Shown here: in pieces, positions 24,719 to 33,027 of the stretch
How the letters are laid out: every line of letters starts with the position of its first letter
Numbering within the stretch: position 1 is the stretch's first letter
Assembly: GCA_021787665.1 (NCBI GenBank)
Contig: JAJYLN010000004.1
Span: 1 to 64,000 of the forward strand
Direction: 5' to 3'
Source: a bacterium
GTDB taxonomy: Bacteria > JAMCPX01
Length of the DNA: 64,000 nt
The notes under the pieces: generated by a model
What the model was told of the DNA's origin: nothing
Database searches by the model: none
The model's input: only the letters and a program-made list of their open reading frames with translations
Made by a program: the position numbers and the translations under genes

Positions 24719-25663
24719 ATGGTGAAAAGGTATAGATTATTTTATAAAATGATAGCACTCGTCACTACGATCGTATTCGTCCCCGCAGTGTTTGCCGGGA
24801 ACGTCGCTATCATAAAGACCCGCAACCTTGCCCCTTACAACGAGGCCATCACAGGGTTTACGATCAACTGCAGCTCCCTGAAGACCAAAGAGTACGATAT
24901 GGAGGTAGACCAGGCGCGCGGGGAGGAGATCGCAGGCAAGATAAATGCGAGCAAGCCCTCCGTGGTGCTTGCGGTCGGTAACCCTGCCGCCCAAATAGCG
25001 AAACTCTACATAGACAAGTCGATCCCGGTCGTATTCATCATGGTACAGGATCCGGAGAAGATAGGGCTGCAGGGTATCGATAACATCACGGGCATATCCA
25101 TGGACATCCCGATTGAGACACAGTTGAGGGCGCTGAAGGCACTCGTCCCTTCCGTAACGAAGGTCGGCGCGCTCTACAATCCGAAAAACAGCGCCGGCGA
25201 CATTCGGGAGGCAATGAAGATATCGAGCCAGCTCGGCTTCAGAATCATAGCAGCAAAGGTGGATACCCCCAACGATGTCTCCAGGGCCCTGCGCGCCTTC
25301 GCAGAGGGCATAGACGCTTACTGGATGCTCCCGGACAGGACGGTCATGCAGGCATTCGCTACCATCCTTACCTATACGAACGAGAAAAAGATACCTTTCC
25401 TCGCACCGCTGAAGATCATGGTCGACAAGGGCGCGCTCGTGTCACTCGCGGCCAATTATGCAAACATAGGGAGCCAAGGGTGTGGTGTAGTGAACCAGGT
25501 GATTGCCGGCACAAAGCCCTCCCAAATCCCGATCTCCCCTCCCCGAGGACTGGAGCTCACGGTCAACCTCACGGCTGCCAAGACACTCGGACTGCAAAGC
25601 ATCGCAACAAACGCCATGACTTTCGGAGGTTCGGAAGGCTACAAGATAAGCGTGTCACAGTAA
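24719..25663 (+). CDS. ABC transporter substrate-binding protein (ABC_sub_bind family)
   Basis: A 314-residue exported protein with a signal peptide (MIALVTTIVFVPAVFAG). The periplasmic-binding fold of the ABC_sub_bind/DUF534 family is seen in VLAVGNPAAQIAKLYIDKSI, VQDPEKIGLQG, NITGISMDIPIETQLRALKA and TKVGALYNPKNSA. Such proteins bind amino acids, purines or other small ligands. No permease or ATPase for it is nearby, so its partner is unknown. It heads a plus-strand run of four genes with two-base to overlapping spacing. The promoter places the mRNA start at the ATG. Confidence 0.88.
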   Translation: MVKRYRLFYKMIALVTTIVFVPAVFAGNVAIIKTRNLAPYNEAITGFTINCSSLKTKEYDMEVDQARGEEIAGKINASKPSVVLAVGNPAAQIAKLYIDKSIPVVFIMVQDPEKIGLQGIDNITGISMDIPIETQLRALKALVPSVTKVGALYNPKNSAGDIREAMKISSQLGFRIIAAKVDTPNDVSRALRAFAEGIDAYWMLPDRTVMQAFATILTYTNEKKIPFLAPLKIMVDKGALVSLAANYANIGSQGCGVVNQVIAGTKPSQIPISPPRGLELTVNLTAAKTLGLQSIATNAMTFGGSEGYKISVSQ

Positions 25664-25664
25664 C

Positions 25665-27083
25665 GTGGAGACCCTTATTAAATTCGGCACATCGGGATTC
25701 AGAGGCGTTATTGCCGATACGTTCACGTTCAAAACACTTATCGCCACGATACACGCCATTGCCGATTATGTACACGCCCACCCGGTCAACACCCCTCCGA
25801 AGATCATGGTCGGCTACGACCCGAGGTTCATGGGCGACGTGTTCGCAGCGAAAGTGGCGGAAGTACTCAACACCCTGGGCATCGACGTGCTCCTGACAGA
25901 CCGTGACACGCCGACCCCTGTCATTGCGTTCTACGTGATCGAGCACAGGCTCGACGGCGCCATAAACATCACCGCGAGTCATAACCCCCCGCTCTACACC
26001 GGCATAAAGTTCACGCCCTCATGGGGCGGACCCGCCCTGCTGGAAGAAACGAAACAGATTGAGGCACGGGCGAACCATTACCTCGAGAGCAGCCTTTTCC
26101 GGCAGAAGACCGCACAGAGAGGTACCACCGACACCATAGATCCGTTGCCCGAATACATTGGCGCGCTCGAGGAGAGGGTTGACTTCAAGGCGATCACAAA
26201 GGCAAATCTGAAGGTGGCCATCGACCCGATGCACGGGGCAGGCAGGGGATACCTCGCCTCTCTATGCGATCGCAAGAGGATAACGTATACGTCCATCCAC
26301 CAGGATAAAGATCCCTACTTCGGAGGCCGTGTCCCGGACCCGGAGGGGGCAAATCTCGGCGAACTGAAAAAGATCATGGAGGACGATACCACGATAGCGC
26401 TCGGCATGGCCACGGATGGCGATGCGGACAGGTTCGGTATCGTCGACCGTGGCGGCAGGCCCGTACTCCCGGGATACGTGCTTGCGGTCCTGTCAGAATA
26501 CCTGCTGACGGCCCGCGCCTTCAAAGGCGGCATCGCACGATCGATCGCCACAACGCACCTCATCGACAGGATAGCGCGCCAGCATGGGAGAGAGGTCTAT
26601 GAGACGCCCGTGGGCTTCAAGCACATTGGCAAGCTCCTGTCCCAGGGAAAGGTCTTCTTCGGGGGGGAAGAAAGCGGAGGGCTCTCCATCACCGGCCACG
26701 TACCGGAAAAGGACGGCATTATCGCAGGCCTGCTCGTGCTCGAGGCGGTGGCAGCAACAAACAAATCGGTCAGTTTTTTGCTCGAGGACGTCTACAAGAT
26801 GGTCGGTACCCTGTACCATGAGAGGCTGGACCTTCAGCTCGATGACGGGATGCTCATCAGGGCGAAGGAATTGATAACGACGCCCTCCATGCTTATCACT
26901 ATGTTCAAGCCTCTCAGTATCGACAGGACGGACGGACTCAGGCTGCTGCTCGAAGGGGGCTCGTGGATAATGCTCAGGCTGTCCGGAACCGAGCCTGCAC
27001 TGAGGATATACGCGGAAGGCAGGCAGCAGACCGAGACCGAGCGGTACCTGTCGATGGTAAGGAGCGCACTCGGCCATGCTTGA
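25665..27083 (+). CDS. Alpha-D-phosphohexomutase (phosphoglucomutase/phosphomannomutase type)
   Basis: A 472-residue mutase that moves phosphate between C1 and C6 of hexose phosphates. All four signatures are visible: active-site serine in ITASHNPP, metal-binding loop DGDADRFG, sugar-binding loop GGEESGG and phosphate-binding loop RLSGTEPALRIY. The start is GTG at 25665, two bases after the previous stop, followed by METLIKFGTSGFRG. It overlaps the next gene by eight bases. It could supply sugar phosphates for the polysaccharide genes near 31-35 kb, but that is inference, and PGM, PMM and GlmM activities cannot be told apart here. Confidence 0.92.
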   Translation: METLIKFGTSGFRGVIADTFTFKTLIATIHAIADYVHAHPVNTPPKIMVGYDPRFMGDVFAAKVAEVLNTLGIDVLLTDRDTPTPVIAFYVIEHRLDGAINITASHNPPLYTGIKFTPSWGGPALLEETKQIEARANHYLESSLFRQKTAQRGTTDTIDPLPEYIGALEERVDFKAITKANLKVAIDPMHGAGRGYLASLCDRKRITYTSIHQDKDPYFGGRVPDPEGANLGELKKIMEDDTTIALGMATDGDADRFGIVDRGGRPVLPGYVLAVLSEYLLTARAFKGGIARSIATTHLIDRIARQHGREVYETPVGFKHIGKLLSQGKVFFGGEESGGLSITGHVPEKDGIIAGLLVLEAVAATNKSVSFLLEDVYKMVGTLYHERLDLQLDDGMLIRAKELITTPSMLITMFKPLSIDRTDGLRLLLEGGSWIMLRLSGTEPALRIYAEGRQQTETERYLSMVRSALGHA

Positions 27084-27729
27084 TATAACAAGCATCGTGG
27101 TGGGGCCACTCTGGGTCAACAGCTACCTTGTGTGGGACAGGGCAACGGGAGACGGTATTCTCGTGGACCCGGGGGATGAAGGCGAACGGCTGATCGAGAC
27201 CATCAGGAGCAGCGGTGTGAAGATAAAGAGTATCATAATTACACATGGACATTTCGACCACATCAAAGACGCGGGCTATGTCAGCTCGGCCCTGAAGGCG
27301 CCCGTGCTCGCCCATAAAGACGAGGTGCCCCTCATCGAGCACGTCGCCGAACAAGCGGTGATGTTCGGCCTTCCGCCGGTAAAGCCGCCGCGCATTGCCG
27401 GCTATCTCAACGATGGCGATGTCGTGTCCGTATCGTCCTATAGCTTCGAGGTACACAGCACACCCGGGCATTCGCCGGGGAGCATAACCCTTTATAGCAG
27501 GTCGGAAGGCGTGGCCTTCGTGGGAGATCTGATATTTCACGAATCGGTGGGCAGGACGGACCTTCCCGGCGGGGATGACGATACCCTGCTGGCCAGCATC
27601 CGGAGGCATATCCTGTCCTTGCCGGACAGCACGAAGCTGCTGGCCGGCCACGGGGAGCCTACGACGGTAGCGCACGAGAGGGCTTACAATCCATTTTTAG
27701 CGGAGATGTATAGAGATGAAGCTCGATAA
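27076..27729 (+). CDS. Metallo-beta-lactamase-fold hydrolase, glyoxalase II-like
   Basis: A 217-residue zinc hydrolase. The metal motif THGHFDHI (HxHxDH), the second histidine region STPGHSPGSI and the aspartate in GDLIFHESVGRTDLPGG match the YcbL/glyoxalase-II-like group, which hydrolyses thioester-type substrates. It overlaps the mutase gene by eight bases and coaBC by 14. It is probably translated from the same mRNA. Confidence 0.9.
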   Translation: MLDITSIVVGPLWVNSYLVWDRATGDGILVDPGDEGERLIETIRSSGVKIKSIIITHGHFDHIKDAGYVSSALKAPVLAHKDEVPLIEHVAEQAVMFGLPPVKPPRIAGYLNDGDVVSVSSYSFEVHSTPGHSPGSITLYSRSEGVAFVGDLIFHESVGRTDLPGGDDDTLLASIRRHILSLPDSTKLLAGHGEPTTVAHERAYNPFLAEMYRDEAR

Positions 27730-28927
27730 TAAGATCATACTGCTCGGTGTAACGGGCGGCATAGCCGCCTACAAGGCACTCGAACTCGTTAGACTGTTGG
27801 TAAAGCAACATGCCATCGTCAACGTCGTCATGACGGCGAACGCAGAGAGGTTCGTCGGAAAGATGTCCTTTCAGGCGCTCTCCGGCAACCCTGTGCTATC
27901 GGATACCTTCGACCTCGCTGCAGGCGCTGAGATCAAGCATATCTCCGTGCCCGACGATGCGGACATAGCCGTGGTAGCGCCGGCAACGGCTGATTTCATC
28001 GGGAAGGTGGCGCACGGCATAGCGGACGACATGCTCACGACGATGATGCTCGCGATGACCGGGCCCGTACTCATTGCCCCGTCCATGAATGTCCACATGT
28101 ACGGGAACAGGATCGTGCAGGACAATATACGGAGACTGAAACAGTACGGGTATCACTTCATGGAGCCCGGCGAGGGCTGGCTCGCGTGCGGGTACGAGGG
28201 CAAGGGCAGGCTTGCGGATCCCGAGCAGATCATGGACGAGACAGAGCTCCTCCTGACGAAGAAAGACCTCAAGAACAGGAAGGTCCTGGTAACCGCCGGT
28301 CCTACCCGTGAGTATCTCGATCCGGTACGGTTCATATCCAACCCCTCGTCCGGCAAGATGGGATACGCCATCGCGAGGGCCGCACGGATGAGGGGTGCCC
28401 GTGTTACGCTCGTATCGGGGAAGGTCACCCTGAAGCCGCCCTATGGTGTCGACTTCATAGAGATCGAGTCCGCCCGTCAGATGCTCGAGCAGGTGAGCAG
28501 CCTGTTCAAAAAAATGGACGCCATCGTCATGACGAGCGCTGTCTCGGATTTCGCCCCGTCGCAAAAGAGCGCGCAGAAGATAAAGAAGACCTCGCAGTTT
28601 CTCGATATAAGGCTGGACCGAACTCCCGACATCCTCTCCCATATAGCAAAGGACAAGGGCAGGAGGGTCATCGTCGGCTTTGCCGCAGAGACAGACAATC
28701 TGCAGCAATACGCAAAGGAGAAGCTGAGGCGCAAGCACATGGACATGATCGTCGCGAACGACGTCACGGACAGGGACAGCGGCTTCGGCGTCGATACGAA
28801 CAAGGCATTGCTGATATTCAAAGACGGGACCATGCAGGACCTCCCGGTCATGCAGAAGTCTGTGCTCGCGAACGTGATACTCGACAGACTATCGCTGCTA
28901 ATCACCGGGAGAAAAGCCGGGAAATAA
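27716..28927 (+). CDS. coaBC: Bifunctional phosphopantothenoylcysteine decarboxylase / phosphopantothenate-cysteine ligase
   Basis: A 403-residue coenzyme A biosynthesis enzyme. The N-terminal flavoprotein half (CoaC) begins GVTGGIAAYKALELVRLL and has the active-site region APSMNVHMYGN and the cysteine in WLACGYEGKGRL. The C-terminal ligase half (CoaB) starts with VLVTAGPTREYLDPVRFISN and has SSGKMGYAIA. It makes 4'-phosphopantetheine precursors from phosphopantothenate and cysteine. The start at 27716 has GGAG upstream and overlaps the hydrolase gene. Confidence 0.95.
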   Translation: MKLDNKIILLGVTGGIAAYKALELVRLLVKQHAIVNVVMTANAERFVGKMSFQALSGNPVLSDTFDLAAGAEIKHISVPDDADIAVVAPATADFIGKVAHGIADDMLTTMMLAMTGPVLIAPSMNVHMYGNRIVQDNIRRLKQYGYHFMEPGEGWLACGYEGKGRLADPEQIMDETELLLTKKDLKNRKVLVTAGPTREYLDPVRFISNPSSGKMGYAIARAARMRGARVTLVSGKVTLKPPYGVDFIEIESARQMLEQVSSLFKKMDAIVMTSAVSDFAPSQKSAQKIKKTSQFLDIRLDRTPDILSHIAKDKGRRVIVGFAAETDNLQQYAKEKLRRKHMDMIVANDVTDRDSGFGVDTNKALLIFKDGTMQDLPVMQKSVLANVILDRLSLLITGRKAGK

Positions 28928-28937
28928 AATCGACGGC

Positions 28938-29507
28938 TCAGGGTGTGTCTGCAATAATCTCGATGAGGGACCTGATGAACCTGCAGGTAAGTCCCCATAT
29001 AAAGTAGTCGCCGTAGACATAGCCGCTTACCGAAAACTCGCTCTCCCGTATGTTGACGGTGCGCGCTGTGTAATTCGACTCGTCCATAAAGAAATCGAAC
29101 GGAACCGTGAAGGCCTCCACCACCTCGGACTTCTGCAGCCTGAACGCGGGCTCCGACCGAAGGACCGCGACGAACGGCGTTATGATGAAGCCGCTGATAG
29201 GCACGCTGTCGTCGTGGAACCTGCCGAGTATCTCGAACTCGCTGCCGTCTATGCCGATCTCTTCACGCGTTTCCCGTAGAGCCGCATCGAGCGCTGTCTC
29301 ACCCTTCTCTAAGGCCCCCCCCGGAAAAGATACCTGGTCGGAATGATACCCGATGTCCTGTGCCTTCTTCGTAAGCAGGAGCCTGGGCACGCCGATGCCG
29401 TTATCGAGGAAGATTGCAAGGACGGACGCCCTGCGCATACGGTCTGCGCTCAACTCCCTAGGCTGCAGATGCCGCAATCTGTCCCTGAGTATGCCGATGT
29501 AGTCCAT
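28938..29507 (-). CDS. Nudix hydrolase, CoA pyrophosphatase-like
   Basis: A 189-residue Nudix enzyme. The Nudix box is GALEKGETALDAALRETREE, followed by IGI. The preceding DIGYHSDQVSFPGG is the UPF0035-type motif of coenzyme A pyrophosphatases (NudL/PCD1 group), which cut CoA to phosphopantetheine and adenosine 3',5'-bisphosphate. It stands convergent to coaBC with ten bases between. The ATG at 29507 has AGGA eight bases upstream. Synthesis and breakdown of CoA are thus side by side. Confidence 0.9.
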   Translation of the reverse strand: MDYIGILRDRLRHLQPRELSADRMRRASVLAIFLDNGIGVPRLLLTKKAQDIGYHSDQVSFPGGALEKGETALDAALRETREEIGIDGSEFEILGRFHDDSVPISGFIITPFVAVLRSEPAFRLQKSEVVEAFTVPFDFFMDESNYTARTVNIRESEFSVSGYVYGDYFIWGLTCRFIRSLIEIIADTP

Positions 29508-29795
29508 GTTTGGAATCCTGTCGACTTAGACACATACCCCCTGTCCAAACAGCCAGTCAACTCATCCCGTCTGAAGGACGCGATGTTACGCTTCTATGCA
29601 TCGATCCCTAAGAAGAAGTCGTGTACAAGTTCATTGCCCCATAACGCCGGCTCCATGACAGCGAGCCCTGCATACGATACCCTTGCCGTCCACGCCAAGA
29701 CGTCATTTTTTGTCATCTGTCAGGACATTTAACCGATATCCAATGCCTGCCTTTAAAATCTATTCGTCTTTTCAATAGGATACAAACTATCGACA
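29508..29795. other. Intergenic region upstream of the pilin gene
   Basis: This 342-base gap (to 29849) holds the sigma-54 promoter at 29796 and a possible activator site at 29711-29727, where TTGTC and CTGTC are followed by GACA. The PilR site of Pseudomonas was described as repeats ending in TGTC (recalled). The site is about 70-85 bases upstream of the -24 element. No gene is seen; the 129-codon ORF at 29343-29732 is a shadow of the Nudix gene. Confidence 0.35.
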
Positions 29796-29811
29796 TGGTA
29801 TATTCTTTGCA
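29796..29811 (+). promoter_or_regulatory. Sigma-54 promoter of the pilin gene
   Basis: TGGTATATTCTTTGCA has GG and GC separated by 10 bases and matches nine of twelve consensus positions. Transcription would start near 29823 and the leader carries AAAAGGAGG ahead of ATG 29850. Sigma-54 with PilR drives pilA in several proteobacteria, so the assignment fits the gene. Confidence 0.68.
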
Positions 29812-29849
29812 TAGTTCTATGGACATAAACTCAAAAGGAGGAAAGGTTT

Positions 29850-30335
29850 ATGAAAGGACAAAAAGGTTTTACGCTGATCGAGTTGATGGTGGTCGTCGTG
29901 ATCATCGGAATACTCGCGGCGATAGCGATCCCGAATTTCATTGCGATGCAAAAGAGGGCAAAGGAGGCGTCCGTCAAGGCCAATATGCACACCATAGATC
30001 TTGCTCTTGAAGACTACGCTGTAACGACAGGAGGGGTATATCCAGTAGATCCAACAGGTGATACGAACTTCCTGAGCCACTTGCCAAACAGCACGCTACC
30101 CTCAGACCCTTATGGGATAACCCCCAATCCTTATATCAAGCCGCAGGCGGAGACGTCGGGTCCACTCCAAGCGGCACTCGTTGCAGGCAATTCTGCGTGC
30201 ACAGTGAATACGGCTGGTGGTATGTTCTACTTCTATTCGGATACGACAGATCCGACATTTTGGGCACTCACAGGATGCAATGACGCTTCCGTCATCCTGG
30301 CGCCCAATCAATTGCCTTTGACTGAGCACAACTAA
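29850..30335 (+). CDS. pilA: Type IV pilin-like protein
   Basis: A 161-residue prepilin. The short basic leader MKGQKG is cut before phenylalanine in GFTLIELMVVVVIIGILAAI, with the conserved Glu5. The C-terminal part has a cysteine pair (residues near 116 and 140) that may close a disulfide-bonded loop. Mature-chain positions 27 and 32 are Met and Lys, not the tyrosines of the short conductive Geobacter pilin, so conductivity is not implied. AAAGGAGG lies upstream of the ATG. A sigma-54 promoter precedes it and a terminator follows. A type II secretion pseudopilin is an alternative, because the assembly genes are not in the window. Confidence 0.85.
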   Translation: MKGQKGFTLIELMVVVVIIGILAAIAIPNFIAMQKRAKEASVKANMHTIDLALEDYAVTTGGVYPVDPTGDTNFLSHLPNSTLPSDPYGITPNPYIKPQAETSGPLQAALVAGNSACTVNTAGGMFYFYSDTTDPTFWALTGCNDASVILAPNQLPLTEHN

Positions 30336-30367
30336 CCCGGGAACAGGCTAAATCCGATAACGCGATG

Positions 30368-30410
30368 AGTGGTAATTTGCCGATGAGCGAATTACCACTT
30401 ATTTTTTATT
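30368..30410 (+). terminator. Rho-independent terminator after the pilin gene
   Basis: AGTGGTAATT and AATTACCACT form a perfect 10-bp stem with a 12-base loop, followed by TATTTTTTATT. It ends the pilin mRNA 33-75 bases after the stop codon and is the best terminator in the window. Confidence 0.85.
30377..30405 (+). promoter_or_regulatory. Candidate promoter inside the pilin terminator, for the ABC exporter genes
   Basis: TTGCCG and TATTTT are separated by 17 bases and end eight bases before ATG 30414. The ABC ATPase gene has no Shine-Dalgarno, so this would give a leaderless mRNA. Both hexamers match only four of six positions, and both lie in the terminator. Confidence 0.35.
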
Positions 30411-30413
30411 ACC

Positions 30414-31337
30414 ATGACGGCAATAACATGTAAGGACATCCATTTTTCCTATAAGCCAGCCTTTTTAAAAAGATATGACGTGTTGAAGGGACTGAGCTTC
30501 GCAGTCGCGGAGGGGAGTATATACGGGTTCCTCGGCATCAACGGCGCAGGAAAGACGACCACCATTAAGTTGCTGAACAACTTCATAAAGCCAGACACAG
30601 GCACGGTAACAATATTCGGCCTCGATGCCCGGGACATCAGGGCAAGGTCATTCATAGGCTATATGCCTGAAAACCCCGGCTTCTATGCCTATCTGAATGC
30701 GCGGGAGTTTTTGACCTTTATCTCGAGGCTGAAGGGGACAGACAGGGCCGAAATTAAAAGCAGCGTTGATGACCTGTTAAGATTGGTAGGGCTCGAGGGA
30801 CACGCAGATATGCCGGTCAGCAGGTATTCAAAGGGCATGGGCCAGAGACTGGGTCTTGCACAGGCACTTATAGGCAACCCGGCGCTCGTTATCCTCGATG
30901 AGCCCATGGCCAATCTGGACCCTATCGGCAGGAGGGCCTTCAGGGATATCTTCTTAACATTGAAAGAGCAGGGCAAGACCCTGTTCTTCAGCACGCACAT
31001 CATACCGGATGTCGAGACGCTATGCGATAAGGTCGGCATACTGATGAATGGCATGATTGTAAAGGAAGGCAGTCTCGACGATCTCATTGCTTCTCACATC
31101 GAGTACATCGAATGTATTCTACGGGGGAGGGAAGCGGCCGCGTTTGCGGAAAGGTACAGGTCACAGGCGCTGGGCGTGACAGTACAGGCCGATAATGCGA
31201 TCCTCAGGTTTGCAGACGAAAAGCTCGCAGACGCGATAGTAAGGGACCTCGCGGGCTCGACGGTAAGGATGGTTTCCCTGGAGGCACATACGCAATCGCT
31301 CGAGGACATTTTCCTCCATGTAGCAGGCGGCAGATGA
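30414..31337 (+). CDS. ABC exporter ATP-binding protein
   Basis: A 307-residue ATPase of the drug/polysaccharide exporter type. Walker A is GINGAGKTTT (41-50), the Q-loop region is IGYMPENPGF, the signature is YSKGMGQRL (138-146) and Walker B LVILDEP (158-164) is followed by the D-loop. A C-terminal extension of about 90 residues is usual in this group. It overlaps the permease gene by four bases, and the two should form the exporter. The gene immediately downstream of pilA in Geobacter sulfurreducens loci is also an ABC ATPase cluster (xap, for extracellular polysaccharide; recalled, not compared). No ribosome-binding site is seen at the ATG. Confidence 0.92.
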   Translation: MTAITCKDIHFSYKPAFLKRYDVLKGLSFAVAEGSIYGFLGINGAGKTTTIKLLNNFIKPDTGTVTIFGLDARDIRARSFIGYMPENPGFYAYLNAREFLTFISRLKGTDRAEIKSSVDDLLRLVGLEGHADMPVSRYSKGMGQRLGLAQALIGNPALVILDEPMANLDPIGRRAFRDIFLTLKEQGKTLFFSTHIIPDVETLCDKVGILMNGMIVKEGSLDDLIASHIEYIECILRGREAAAFAERYRSQALGVTVQADNAILRFADEKLADAIVRDLAGSTVRMVSLEAHTQSLEDIFLHVAGGR

Positions 31338-32137
31338 AAAAGGTCTCCATTATCGCTATGAATACCCTGAAGGAGGCCATACGGGACAGGATTGTATATG
31401 TGACCCTGTTCCTTATGCTGCTGGGGCTCCTTGCTTCCCAGGTCATTACCCCGCTCACTCTGGGCGAGCAGATAAAGGTGATCCAGGACCTCAGCCTCGC
31501 CTTCATGAATTTCTTCAGCGTCGTCATCGTCATATTCGTCGGCACCTCCGTTATACGGAGGGAGCTGGACCTGAAGACGATCCAGTTGATACTCTCGAGG
31601 CCCGTGCGCAGGTATCAGTTTATCGTGGGCAAATTCCTCGGCATGGTGCTCCTCGATATCATCATCCTCTTCATCATGGGGGCCGGCGTCATACTCAATA
31701 TACTCCTTATCGATAAAGGCATTTATTACTCGATGTGGTATTTCCATGAAGTTCACTACAGGGCACTCATTACAGCCATGGCCTTTATGGCCTTGCAGCT
31801 CGTGGTACTGAACGCGATCTCGCTATGCTTCTCGACCATAGCATCCTCCTCTGTCTTAGGGGCCATTTTCACGTTCTTCCTGTACATGGTCGGCATGTTT
31901 ACGCAGGACCTCAACGTGCTTTTGAAGATGGTACACACATCGTACCTTACCTTTATCATAACATGCATCTATTATATTCTACCGAACCTCTCTATACTGG
32001 ACTTGAAGAACCAGGCCATCTACGGCATAGTCCCCAATTTCAACCAGGCTGCGTTCCTCGTACTGTATGCCTTGCTCTATGCAGGCTTTTTACTTATAGT
32101 CTCGGTGCTGCTATTCGGGAACAAAGAGATAAAATGA
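31334..32137 (+). CDS. ABC exporter permease (ABC-2 type)
   Basis: A 267-residue membrane protein with six or so hydrophobic segments, for example IVYVTLFLMLLGLLASQV, LAFMNFFSVVIVIFVGTSVI and GAIFTFFLYMVGMF. The phrase RRELDLKTIQLILSRPVRRYQF between the second and third segments is characteristic of ABC-2 exporters that act with the ATPase encoded just before. The ATG lies in the ATGA overlap with the ATPase stop, and its own stop overlaps the next ATG the same way. The exported substrate is unknown. Confidence 0.9.
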   Translation: MKKVSIIAMNTLKEAIRDRIVYVTLFLMLLGLLASQVITPLTLGEQIKVIQDLSLAFMNFFSVVIVIFVGTSVIRRELDLKTIQLILSRPVRRYQFIVGKFLGMVLLDIIILFIMGAGVILNILLIDKGIYYSMWYFHEVHYRALITAMAFMALQLVVLNAISLCFSTIASSSVLGAIFTFFLYMVGMFTQDLNVLLKMVHTSYLTFIITCIYYILPNLSILDLKNQAIYGIVPNFNQAAFLVLYALLYAGFLLIVSVLLFGNKEIK

Positions 32138-33027
32138 AAAGGGTATGCCGCAAGACCGCTATGGTAATCGCCCCTGTGGTGCTGCTCCTGTGTTCCGTAC
32201 TCGACCTTTCCCTCTACCAGAAAGACAGGATGAGGGGACACGGCCTTCAGGAGCTTGCGCTGTTCCCCGCAGGCAGGCTCATAAAGTCAGTCGTACTCGG
32301 ATACGATAACTTCTTTGCAGACATTTACTGGATGCAGTCCATACAGTATATAGGCGAGCATTTTGCGACGAACAGGAAATTTCCTCTCCTCTATCATATA
32401 TACGATGTCGTCACCCGGCTGGATCCCGGATTCATAGATGCATACAACTTCGGCGCATTCATCATTGCCACGTACAGCAGGGACCCCCAGTCCGCAATGG
32501 GTCTTTTAAAGCTCGGCATGGAGAGGAACCCGGACCGCTGGCAGATACCGTTCCAGGCAGGCTTCATCAGTTTTGCATACTATGGCAACATCAAGCAGGC
32601 AATCCATTACTTCAAGCGTGCAAGCACCTTGCCCGGTCACCCCTCGTATATCGACCAGTACATCGCCTTCCTGGACGAAAAACAGGGAGACCTTCACCTT
32701 TCCCTTACGATGTGGAAAGACCTGTACGACAATACCGAGGTCCCCCTGACAAGGACCATCTGTGCATATAATATACTCAGGCTCGACATCAAAATAGAGG
32801 AAGGCAAGCTGAGGGAGGCGGTAGAACGCTTTACGAAGGACAGGCACCGTCTTCCGTACAGTCTGCATACTCTCGTACGATTGGGCTATATCGATAGCTA
32901 TGCAAGCGTACTCCCGTGGAAGTCCTTTGGCTACGTGCCCGCTACGGGCAGGATCCTAGCGCCCCGGCTTACCTGGCAGGACGTGGGCCGATTTATGTCT
33001 TTGAAAAAAAGAGCACTCCCATGGTAA
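32134..33027 (+). CDS. Membrane-anchored TPR-like protein
   Basis: A 297-residue protein with one N-terminal membrane segment (TAMVIAPVVLLLCSVLDLSL) and a helical-repeat body, for example DPQSAMGLLKLGMERNPDRW and NIKQAIHYFKRASTLPGHPS, that reads as degenerate tetratricopeptide repeats. The track start is 103 codons too early: ATG at 32134 sits in an ATGA overlap with the permease stop. A scaffold role for the exporter is inferred from operon position. I do not recognise the exact family. Confidence 0.82.
   Translation: MKRVCRKTAMVIAPVVLLLCSVLDLSLYQKDRMRGHGLQELALFPAGRLIKSVVLGYDNFFADIYWMQSIQYIGEHFATNRKFPLLYHIYDVVTRLDPGFIDAYNFGAFIIATYSRDPQSAMGLLKLGMERNPDRWQIPFQAGFISFAYYGNIKQAIHYFKRASTLPGHPSYIDQYIAFLDEKQGDLHLSLTMWKDLYDNTEVPLTRTICAYNILRLDIKIEEGKLREAVERFTKDRHRLPYSLHTLVRLGYIDSYASVLPWKSFGYVPATGRILAPRLTWQDVGRFMSLKKRALPW

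Noticed and set aside
29850-30335. Conductive 'e-pilin' interpretation of the pilin
   Set aside because: The protein is 161 residues, and the aromatic residues at mature positions 27 and 32 of the short Geobacter pilin are Met and Lys here.
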